IMG/VR virus record: IMGVR_UViG_3300007960_000135
Span: 1-27,815 of that record
From: a virus
Length of the DNA: 27,815 nt
Direction: 5' to 3' (one strand)
Part shown: positions 23,127 to 27,815 of the stretch, one piece after another
Layout of the letters: every line of letters starts with the position of its first letter
Numbering within the stretch: the first letter of the stretch is position 1
Position numbers and translations under genes: made by a program
The notes under the pieces: model-generated
What the model was told of the DNA's origin: nothing
The model's input: only the letters and a program-made list of their open reading frames with translations
Database searches by the model: none

Positions 23127-23573
23127 ATGAGCAATCTCAAGATTTGGGACGCAGTCAGCAAGTCTGACAAGAAGTATCTGAAGCCGGTCAGCTTCGGACC
23201 GCGCACCTTCACTGCCATCGACCCGATGTATCAGGTCAAGTCAGCCACTGCACAGTTCGGCCCGGTTGGTGAAGGCTGGGGGTGGTCGGCGGAAAACAGG
23301 TTCGTCAACCTGTCCAATGGCGACACGGCTGTGATCTCTGACGTGACCATCTGGCACGGCACTCCCGGCAATCAGTTCGGTCCCTTCCCCGGTTGCCGCA
23401 AGTTCTTTGACGCAGCCAAGAACAGACTGGCAGAAGATGCCCCCAAGATGGCAGTCACTGATGGCCTGACCAAAGGGCTGTCCCATCTCGGGTTCAATGC
23501 CGATGTGTTTCTTGGTGAACATGACGGCAACAAATACGTTGCTGATTCCGGCAACAAATCACAGGGCTGGTAA
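23127..23573 (+). CDS. Rad52/Erf-like single-strand annealing protein
   Basis: A 148-residue protein starting at the ATG at 23127 (GGAAG upstream). It has FGPVGEGWGW at residues 44-53 and the C-terminal APKMAVTDGLTKGLSHLGF, a pattern I associate with phage recombinases of the Rad52/Erf superfamily. With the YqaJ exonuclease and SSB-like protein it makes a Red-like set for end repair and concatemer formation. It is shorter than Erf or Sak proteins (about 200), so it may be a minimal form. Confidence 0.68.
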   Translation: MSNLKIWDAVSKSDKKYLKPVSFGPRTFTAIDPMYQVKSATAQFGPVGEGWGWSAENRFVNLSNGDTAVISDVTIWHGTPGNQFGPFPGCRKFFDAAKNRLAEDAPKMAVTDGLTKGLSHLGFNADVFLGEHDGNKYVADSGNKSQGW

Positions 23574-23597
23574 GCCCGCAACACAGGAGCCAGAAGC

Positions 23598-23966
23598 ATG
23601 GCGGAAAACTACGACAACACTGATCGAGGCGCAGCCTTCAAGCCCTTCGATACACAGAAGCTGATCCTTCAGGGCAAGCTGAACGATACCGGCAAAGACA
23701 TGAAGATCGTCATGATTAAAGACGAGACCCGAGGCGGCAAGAACATCATCGAGGTCTTCGAAAAGATCGGCGTTCTGTTTGAGAACGACAAGAAGGGCAA
23801 CGAAAATGCGCCAGACTACACCGGCCCAATCAATGAGTTTCGTCGCCTCGCTGCATGGCGCAAGTCCAAGGACGGTCAGGCCTACATGACCATGTCAGTG
23901 TCGGATGCCAAGCAAGGCAATAACGATAGCAGCAATGCTGTTACGGACGACAAGATTCCTTTCTGA
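23598..23966 (+). CDS. SSB-like single-stranded DNA-binding protein
   Basis: A 122-residue protein with beta-rich text (KLILQGKLNDTG, KIVMIKDET, AYMTMSVSDA) and an acidic tail ending exactly in DDKIPF, the form of the SSB C-terminal tip that recruits host repair and replication proteins. CAGGAG precedes the ATG. It follows the annealing protein directly and precedes a strong hairpin. The fold is not a clear canonical SSB by eye; the AAWRKSKDGQAYM text also resembles the DUF736-like group. Confidence 0.7.
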   Translation: MAENYDNTDRGAAFKPFDTQKLILQGKLNDTGKDMKIVMIKDETRGGKNIIEVFEKIGVLFENDKKGNENAPDYTGPINEFRRLAAWRKSKDGQAYMTMSVSDAKQGNNDSSNAVTDDKIPF

Positions 23967-23974
23967 GTCAGTTG

Positions 23975-23995
23975 GGGGCCGGTAATCCCGGCCCC
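23975..23995 (+). terminator. Terminator-like hairpin after the recombination genes
   Basis: GGGGCCGG/CCGGCCCC forms a perfect 8-bp stem with loop TAATC, 9 nt after the SSB-like gene, followed by TCCTT. It probably causes partial termination or protects the 3-prime end of the recombination message. Confidence 0.6.
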
Positions 23996-24013
23996 TCCTT
24001 GCCAGAGGTCAAC

Positions 24014-24157
24014 ATGAAATACGTCATCATCAAACGACTGATAAGAAAGTCGGAGCTAATCAAGTCCGATGCAAAACAAAAAAACAACCTGAGCTTGGTT
24101 CAGGACATGGAAGAGTTCATCGCCCTTCTGGAAATGTTGGAGAAGACCAATGACTAA
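24014..24157 (+). CDS. Hypothetical 47-aa protein
   Basis: A 47-residue protein (MKYVIIKRLIRKSELIKSDA, then LVQDMEEFIALLEMLEKTND) with a basic N-terminal and acidic C-terminal half, probably a helical hairpin. AGAGG stands 6 nt before the ATG. It overlaps the start of the DnaA-domain gene by 8 nt, so it may serve partly for translational coupling. No family recognised. Confidence 0.6.
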   Translation: MKYVIIKRLIRKSELIKSDAKQKNNLSLVQDMEEFIALLEMLEKTND

Positions 24158-24464
24158 TCCTTTCGCAGCTATCACCAACGACAAAACGCACAAGCTGATC
24201 GAGGCTACAGCAGAGCTTTCCGGTTTAGATATGGAGGTGCTTTGCACCAATCGGGAAGCTCCGGTGTTTCTGGCCCGAGCCACTGCAATGTGGATTATGC
24301 GCAATCATCTTGGCATGTCCCTTGGAGAAATTGGACGCGCCTTTGGCAGAGACCACTCGACCGTGATCAATGCCCTTCGTCGCGCAGACGGCATGATAGA
24401 ATCTTATTCCATGGTGAGAGATTTGAAAGATCAGCTCGTCAAACAAATAGATGAAGCCGCATGA
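24150..24464 (+). CDS. Stand-alone DnaA domain IV protein
   Basis: A 104-residue protein whose residues 20-82 match the DNA-binding domain IV of the bacterial initiator DnaA: ARATAMWIMRNHLGMSLGE, IGRAFG and the signature GRDHSTVINA (residues 66-75). It has no AAA+ or N-terminal domains. It could bind DnaA boxes in host or phage DNA, acting as a competitor of host initiation or a helper at the phage origin. It is coupled to the next gene by ATGA. Confidence 0.85.
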   Translation: MTNPFAAITNDKTHKLIEATAELSGLDMEVLCTNREAPVFLARATAMWIMRNHLGMSLGEIGRAFGRDHSTVINALRRADGMIESYSMVRDLKDQLVKQIDEAA

Positions 24465-24742
24465 CCAGCCCACGCATAGCCTGCCTTGAGGAAGCAGCAA
24501 ACCTGACAGGCAAAGACAGAAACAAGGCATACGGCGATCCCGTCACAAACCATCAGCACATCGCCAACATCTTCAATGCTATTACCGGACGCAACATCTC
24601 AGCACGAGAAGTAGCGATCATGCACCAAGCCACCAAGATTGCGCGCCGGTTTCACAACCCAACTCACAAAGACAGCTATGTTGACGGCATGGCATACACC
24701 GGCATCGAATATGAATGCGCCCTTAAGGAGAAAAACAAATGA
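24461..24742 (+). CDS. DUF6378 family protein
   Basis: A 93-residue protein (RNKAYGDPVTNHQHIANIFN, then ISAREVAIMHQATKIARRFH, NPTHKDSYVDGMAYTGIEYE) matching the DUF6378 family, thought to be small helical proteins related to MazG-like nucleotide pyrophosphohydrolases; acidic and His residues in the shared pattern are present. It may act on nucleotide pools; substrate is unknown. Starts with ATGA overlap. Confidence 0.82.
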   Translation: MTSPRIACLEEAANLTGKDRNKAYGDPVTNHQHIANIFNAITGRNISAREVAIMHQATKIARRFHNPTHKDSYVDGMAYTGIEYECALKEKNK

Positions 24743-24951
24743 CCGACTACAATGAAGCCCTTCATGAATTGAATGACGTAATCTATCGCGTCATTCGTGC
24801 CGCTAACAGCGAAGACGGTGCGCCAGTGGCAGCACTGAAAGAGATCGCCGCTGACATTGACAGCATCATTGACCACGGCATGACACGCCGTGCGTTTGAA
24901 GATGCCAAGGCACTCTACGAGGGTGCAAAACTGGCGGGGTTGACGGGATGA
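24739..24951 (+). CDS. Hypothetical 70-aa protein
   Basis: A 70-residue acidic, helical protein (MTDYNEALHELNDVIYRVIR, IAADIDSIIDHGMTRRAFED) with AAGGAG 10 nt before the ATG. Start overlaps the DUF6378 stop, and its stop overlaps the next start. No family recognised. Confidence 0.72.
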   Translation: MTDYNEALHELNDVIYRVIRAANSEDGAPVAALKEIAADIDSIIDHGMTRRAFEDAKALYEGAKLAGLTG

Positions 24952-25211
24952 CTGACGATCTGGTGAAGCGGCTGCGCGACCACATAGCTGTGTCCTTTGA
25001 CGACAGAGGGCATGTATTTGAGGATGAGGTGCTTTGCGACGACGCAGCCGACCGCATCGAGGAACTGGAGGCCAAGCTGGCGAAGGCGGTGAAGGCTTTG
25101 AAGGCGTTAGTGCTTGTCGTTGAAGACAGCGACAGTTGGGTCGCTGATACACTGGCGCAATCCGAGGCCGTAGTCACCCTCGCAGAACTGAAAGGGGAGA
25201 CCAATGACTAA
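24948..25211 (+). CDS. Coiled-coil 87-aa protein, paralog A
   Basis: An 87-residue protein with the common phage layout: MTDDLVKRLRDH..., CDDAADRIEELEAKLAKAVK coiled coil (about residues 35-54) and a TLAELKG end. The DNA at 25062-25091 is identical to that at 25549-25578 in the next similar gene, indicating recent duplication. Function unknown. It overlaps the following small membrane protein gene by 8 nt. Confidence 0.72.
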   Translation: MTDDLVKRLRDHIAVSFDDRGHVFEDEVLCDDAADRIEELEAKLAKAVKALKALVLVVEDSDSWVADTLAQSEAVVTLAELKGETND

Positions 25212-25332
25212 TCCAGTCACCATCGTAAAAAAAGGTCATGCAAATTGGGTCGTTTTGTCGGCTTTCTTTTTGGGCACTTGGGTAGGAGCTATTGTAGCGC
25301 TTGCTGCGATTGTTCTTCGTTCGCAGAACTGA
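25204..25332 (+). CDS. Small membrane protein, 42 aa
   Basis: A 42-residue protein read directly: MTNPVTIVKKGHANW, then a hydrophobic segment (VVLSAFFLGTWVGAIVALAA, about residues 16-35) ending IVLRSQN. One transmembrane helix. It lies between the two coiled-coil paralogs and overlaps the first by 8 nt. Role unknown; too short to be called a holin on sequence alone. Confidence 0.6.
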   Translation: MTNPVTIVKKGHANWVVLSAFFLGTWVGAIVALAAIVLRSQN

Positions 25333-25344
25333 AAGGAGAGAGTG

Positions 25345-25692
25345 ATGAGTGAAGCACCTGAATGGATTTATCTTGATGGTGATGTTGAGGCGGGCGACGG
25401 CATGTTCCCAAGATGCTTTGAGAACCCTAAGTATGCAAGCGAACCGCAGGTTGAATACGTCCGAGTCGATCTGGCGGAGGCTGCGGAACAACAAGGCTAC
25501 GCCAGCGCAATGGAAGATGCGCGTAAGCTACACGAGGCCCGCATCGAAGAACTGGAGGCCAAGCTGGCGAAGGCGGTGGAGGCCCTAACAAAGGCTGCTG
25601 AATACCACGAAGATGAGCGGACGTGGTGGGATATTGACCGTAGCAAGGATATACGCGCCACCCTCGCAGAACTCGGGGAGGGTGAAGGATGA
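25345..25692 (+). CDS. Coiled-coil 115-aa protein, paralog B
   Basis: A 115-residue acidic protein beginning MSEAPEWIYLDGDVEAGDGM, with RIEELEAKLAKAVEALTKAA coiled coil (about 69-88) and TLAELGEGEG at the end. ATG at 25345 is preferred to GTG at 25342 because AGGAG lies 6 nt upstream. The N-terminus is unlike paralog A, so only the coil and tail are shared: a mosaic of modules. Confidence 0.72.
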   Translation: MSEAPEWIYLDGDVEAGDGMFPRCFENPKYASEPQVEYVRVDLAEAAEQQGYASAMEDARKLHEARIEELEAKLAKAVEALTKAAEYHEDERTWWDIDRSKDIRATLAELGEGEG

Positions 25693-25916
25693 AGCTGACC
25701 TCGCAACCCGACATAATGGGCGGGCTGGTATGCTTTGCCGGAACTCGCATCCCCGTTGAAACCGTCTGGGCCTATGCCGCAGAAGGCTTTGGCGTGGAGT
25801 ACATCCTGTTAGAATACCCAGCACTAGACCGGCGCGATGTTGAAGCCGCGCTGGCGCTGGTAGAGTGGTCCGATTTTGAACTAGAAGCGCAGCGCACGCG
25901 AAAGAGAATGAGATGA
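25689..25916 (+). CDS. DUF433 antitoxin-like protein
   Basis: A 75-residue protein with the DUF433 pattern: TSQPDIMGGLVCFAGTRIPV, ETVWAYAAEGFGVEYILLEY and LDRRDVEAALAL. DUF433 proteins are winged-helix antitoxin-like partners of PIN-type (VapC/DUF5615) toxins. No toxin gene is adjacent, so it may neutralise a host toxin or act as a regulator. Coupled by ATGA on both sides. Confidence 0.82.
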   Translation: MKLTSQPDIMGGLVCFAGTRIPVETVWAYAAEGFGVEYILLEYPALDRRDVEAALALVEWSDFELEAQRTRKRMR

Positions 25917-26098
25917 GCCACGGCAGCGAACTCAAAGGAAGATCGGCAGAAGCTCTGAGGCAAGCAGGCTTTCTACCCCTGCCCCGTCTGTGGGTAACAC
26001 CAGACCAGATGGAAGTGATCGTTCGAATTGCCGAAGGCAACAAGGACGTGGTCAACGAAATACGGGCGCAGGCAAGAAAACAATGCCAAGATGATTAG
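25913..26098 (+). CDS. Hypothetical 61-aa protein, last of the early block
   Basis: A 61-residue protein (MSHGSELKGRSAEALRQAGF, then LPRLWVTPDQMEVIVRIAEG) starting with ATGA overlap. The text LP.LWVT..Q.E.I..IA reads as a small regulator-like protein but I assign no family. It precedes a folded RNA candidate. Confidence 0.65.
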   Translation: MSHGSELKGRSAEALRQAGFLPLPRLWVTPDQMEVIVRIAEGNKDVVNEIRAQARKQCQDD

Positions 26099-26138
26099 TC
26101 TCTTGAGGCAAGACAAGGCGCGAACTACAATACGAACA

Positions 26139-26227
26139 AGCGCGGGCCACAGTATTCATCTTGCGAAGAGCCAACCAGCGCGGAGATGGATGCGCTACCG
26201 AATGCGCCACATTCACCGGCCCGCGCT
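26139..26227 (+). ncRNA. Three-way-junction RNA candidate at the end of the early block
   Basis: A perfect 10-bp closing stem P1 (AGCGCGGGCC at 26139-26148 with GGCCCGCGCT at 26218-26227) encloses P2, a 14-bp stem with one bulged G83-type base (26152-26165 with 26179-26182 and 26184-26193, 13-nt loop), and P3 (GAATG 26200-26204 with CATTC 26210-26214). P2 uses G-U pairs on the plus strand only; on the minus strand these become A-C mismatches. An alternative P3 is GCGC at 26192-26195 with GCGC at 26204-26207. Not a canonical tRNA. Whether it is expressed is unknown. Confidence 0.5.
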
Positions 26228-26234
26228 CAATCCA

Positions 26235-26264
26235 CAAAAAGAAACCCCGCCGCAAGGACGGGGT
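26235..26264 (-). terminator. Rho-independent terminator of the lysis transcript
   Basis: On the minus strand, an ACCCCG/CGGGGT stem with two inner C-G pairs, one bulge and a TTGC loop is followed by TTTCTTTTT. It lies 67 nt after the o-spanin stop and ends the late transcript before it runs into the early block. No U-run exists on the plus strand. Confidence 0.85.
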
Positions 26265-26330
26265 AGTTCAGGGAGGAAGATGACCCAATACAGAGAAGTA
26301 TGATCAGGTTAGATGTCAACGCAGCTTGAG

Positions 26331-26528
26331 TCAATCACACAAAGCTGCCCACGTTTCATTCGCAATGATGATATTCCGCAGCAGATCGTCGTCATTTTCC
26401 GAAAGCCAGATCACAGTGCTGCTGTCATCGAAATACAGCGGCGAAGCTATATCGCAATAACTATTCGTTGTTGTTACGCACCCAACGTTGAGCGCGAGCG
26501 GCAAGATCATTATCACCTTCCACATCAT
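26331..26528 (-). CDS. o-spanin, outer-membrane lipoprotein (Rz1-like)
   Basis: A 65-residue protein starting at one of two tandem ATGs (26528, 26525) inside the i-spanin gene. It has a short signal (MMWKVIMILPLALNVGC) with lipobox LNVGC, so the mature lipoprotein begins at Cys17, then CDIASPLYFDDSSTV, LLRNIIIANETWAAL and a final Cys-Asp. The PLYF and N..W text is typical of small lysis lipoproteins in alphaproteobacterial phages. With the i-spanin it fuses inner and outer membrane in lysis. It starts within the i-spanin frame and runs beyond it. Confidence 0.78.
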   Translation of the reverse strand: MMWKVIMILPLALNVGCVTTTNSYCDIASPLYFDDSSTVIWLSENDDDLLRNIIIANETWAALCD

Positions 26529-26685
26529 CCCGCACATCCTTTGCTGTCTGCATGGCCTCGATTCGGCGACGCACATGCCGGTCACGCTCTGCATCGGCCC
26601 CGTCTGACCTTCCGCGCCAGTAAATGCCAAGCAGGCCCAGAACAAAAGCAGCGCCAGCGGCGAGGTATATCTTTATCCGCGCCAC
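26461..26685 (-). CDS. i-spanin, inner-membrane (Rz-like)
   Basis: A 74-residue protein with an N-terminal transmembrane segment (IYLAAGAAFVLGLLGIYWRG, about residues 6-25) followed by a charged, helical periplasmic part (DGADAERDRHVRRRIEAMQT). Start is GTG at 26685, 4 nt after the endolysin stop. The C-terminal third overlaps the o-spanin gene in another frame, the normal Rz/Rz1 design. Small for Rz but in range for phages of this type. Confidence 0.78.
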   Translation of the reverse strand: MARIKIYLAAGAAFVLGLLGIYWRGRSDGADAERDRHVRRRIEAMQTAKDVRDDVEGDNDLAARAQRWVRNNNE

Positions 26686-26688
26686 GCT

Positions 26689-27306
26689 TCACCGCCACCC
26701 GGAAGCCCAAGCCATGAGCCGTTCGCGTAGGATGAACATTGCCAGACCAATGATGATCAGACAGCCTCCGATGGCCACGATCTGAGCATTTCCGTCGAGC
26801 GCCTGAAAGGCCGCTACAGCGCCACCAACAGCCGAGGCACCCTGCACCACCGAAGCCTGCACAGTGCGGCTCTGCGCGGCGCTACGGCGTGGCTCCGGCG
26901 CAGGCTGGCCGGTTGTCCAGTCGCTTGCCGGATAGACTTTACGCTTCAGTTCAAAGTGCGGGCCGTCTCGAAACTTCGACCAGCGCCCGCCCCATGTGAT
27001 CTCTACGCCTTCAGCTTTAGCAGCAGCCTCCACAGCGGGGCCAAGTTTATGATAGAGAGGCCATGCAAACTCGGGACCGTTGGAGCCAATGGGCAGAAGA
27101 TCAACGGCGTGGCCTGTGATGTGACGGCTGTTCATCGTCTTGGACGCACCCGATGCAACCAGTTCAGCCTGTCGTTTCTTGCTGCGGACACCCTCGATGA
27201 CGATGAAATCTAGCGGGCTTTCCTGCAAGGCGCGGTCAATCACCCGCCGAAGATCAGGATGAATGCCCTTCAGGCTGGCAAGACTGCGCGCACTGTATCG
27301 TCTCAT
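26689..27306 (-). CDS. Endolysin, M15 (VanY-like) peptidase with C-terminal membrane segment
   Basis: A 205-residue protein. Residues 14-125 are an M15 L-Ala-D-Glu/VanY-type peptidase: SRHITGHAVD (60-69) follows the SxHxxGxAxD motif with ligands His62 and Asp69, Trp105-Gly-Gly and PHFEL give the third ligand His117. A Pro/Arg/Gln linker (135-150) leads to a hydrophobic C-terminus, with one clear transmembrane segment (IVAIGGCLIIIGLAMFIL, about 176-193) and an Ala/Gly-rich stretch before it. Endolysins of the M15 group normally end after the enzyme domain. Start overlaps the holin candidate stop (ATGA). Confidence 0.88.
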   Translation of the reverse strand: MRRYSARSLASLKGIHPDLRRVIDRALQESPLDFIVIEGVRSKKRQAELVASGASKTMNSRHITGHAVDLLPIGSNGPEFAWPLYHKLGPAVEAAAKAEGVEITWGGRWSKFRDGPHFELKRKVYPASDWTTGQPAPEPRRSAAQSRTVQASVVQGASAVGGAVAAFQALDGNAQIVAIGGCLIIIGLAMFILRERLMAWASGWR

Positions 27307-27533
27307 TTGCCCACCTTGGCAATCAAAGCTTTGATGTCGTCGCGTATCTCAGCCAGCATGGCGTTGGTGTCTTCGCGCGCCTGTTTCGATATCTCCATAT
27401 CCTCTCTCCGTTGGTTCCAGAGCCGCTTAATTTCCTTGGTGTTCTCGACTGAGCGGGCCTCAAGCCGAATGAGCCACACAAGAAAGCCAACAAAGCCAAT
27501 GGCTACTGGCCAGAATTTCAATACCACGTCCAT
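27303..27533 (-). CDS. Holin candidate, one transmembrane segment plus coiled coil
   Basis: A 76-residue protein with an N-terminal transmembrane helix (FWPVAIGFVGFLVWLIRL, about residues 7-24) and a charged coiled-coil C-terminus (RREDMEISKQAREDTNAMLA). It lies just before the endolysin with an ATGA overlap, so a holin or holin-associated role is probable from position. The topology also resembles small phage proteins with hemolysin XhlA-like layout. No second transmembrane segment is seen. Confidence 0.65.
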   Translation of the reverse strand: MDVVLKFWPVAIGFVGFLVWLIRLEARSVENTKEIKRLWNQRREDMEISKQAREDTNAMLAEIRDDIKALIAKVGK

Positions 27534-27674
27534 GTCACGCTCGTCTCTGTCGATTGCACTCCACCCAGATGTAACTCGCTCCCGGAAAAACCTGTAACTT
27601 GCCGCAGCCCGTCAGCGTGAGAGTGGTATTCTGTGCTATGTTGGTCCCCGTTCATTTCGGTTGAGGTGAGTGTA

Positions 27675-27815
27675 TTACGGTTCAGTCGGCCAAACAACGC
27701 GGCTGACGCCAGTCTGAAGTTGAGGCGCGAGAGCGTTTACAGAAACATTTGCGGCAGGAACAGATACAGTTACGCCGGTAAGGATTTCCGGTGCAATTTT
27801 TGAAACGGCTGTATC
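27675..27815 (-). CDS. C-terminus of a late protein, probably tail/virion (partial)
   Basis: The last 46 codons of a frame entering from the right edge: DTAVSKIAPEILTGVTVSVP, then AANVSVNALAPQLQTGVSRV and VWPTEP with stop TAA at 27675. The Val/Ala/Pro/Ser repeats are typical of C-termini of phage proteins just before lysis genes. Identity cannot be given. About 140 nt without a convincing gene follow before the holin candidate. Confidence 0.75.
   Translation of the reverse strand, partial: DTAVSKIAPEILTGVTVSVPAANVSVNALAPQLQTGVSRVVWPTEP

Noticed and set aside
26139-26227. Possible tRNA on the minus strand (a D-arm-like GCGC-ATTCGGTA-GCGC and a closing GCGGGCC/GGCCCGC stem)
   Set aside because: The spacing from acceptor to D-arm is wrong, the anticodon stem does not pair, and no GTTCGA-type T-arm or CCA end is present.
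26091-26303. Basic 70-codon frame starting ATG at 26091
   Set aside because: No ribosome binding site, the composition looks like shadow coding, and the segment is better explained by RNA pairing and a terminator; left open as alternative.
27518-27655. 45-codon minus-strand frame before the holin candidate
   Set aside because: No ribosome binding site, unusual composition, and overlap with the holin candidate start; another frame here also looks partly protein-like but lacks a start.
1-27815. Window as a complete circular genome
   Set aside because: Joining the two ends does not continue the right-edge C-terminal frame into the gp16-like frame; the frames differ, so sequence is missing between them.

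Overview
This window is most of the genome of a tailed phage of the short-tailed (podovirus, T7-like virion) type. It is truncated at both ends: an internal virion protein runs off position 1 and the C-terminus of a late protein runs in from position 27815. Base composition, codon use and the resemblance of the small accessory proteins to phages of marine Rhodobacterales/Rhizobiales suggest an alphaproteobacterial host; that is inference, since no host gene is present.

Layout. (1) Positions 1-17431, minus strand: the packaging, head and tail block, transcribed leftward from a sigma70-like promoter near 17472-17502. The order is terS, a run of eight very small and mostly basic overlapping genes, terL, a 76-aa protein, portal, a 63-aa protein, scaffold, a gp13-like protein, major capsid, an 87-aa possible decoration protein, tail tubular A, tail tubular B, then gp14-, gp15- and gp16-like ejection proteins. 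Most starts and stops overlap by 1-17 nt. Several of the tiny genes are shorter than about 60 codons and were found by reading the minus strand directly. (2) Positions 17432-17857: a gene-free divergent region with the late promoter and a structured early leader. (3) Positions 17858-26098, plus strand: the early/middle block. It has a DUF932 protein, two overlapping helix-turn-helix regulators, a zinc-ribbon ORF, a PD-(D/E)xK resolvase-like protein, a replication-initiator-like protein, a YqaJ-type exonuclease with a Rad52/Erf-like annealing protein and an SSB-like protein (a Red-like set), a lone DnaA domain IV, a DUF6378 protein, a DUF433 protein and small unknowns. (4) Positions 26099-26330: no convincing gene, but a strongly folded plus-strand element and a minus-strand terminator. 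(5) Positions 26331-27533, minus strand: the lysis cassette (holin candidate, M15 peptidase endolysin with a C-terminal membrane segment, i-spanin and o-spanin), convergent with the early block.

No RNA polymerase, DNA polymerase, primase-helicase, integrase, CRISPR array or canonical tRNA is visible. The phage therefore pairs a T7-like virion with what looks like a host-dependent replication system. The most interesting points are a candidate origin inside the initiator gene (two identical 15-bp palindromes around an A+T-rich spacer with further palindromes), a shared operator (CTGCA-N4-TGCAG) at the small HTH gene and inside the promoter of the recombination module, and an 89-nt three-way-junction RNA candidate whose wobble pairs favour the plus strand.
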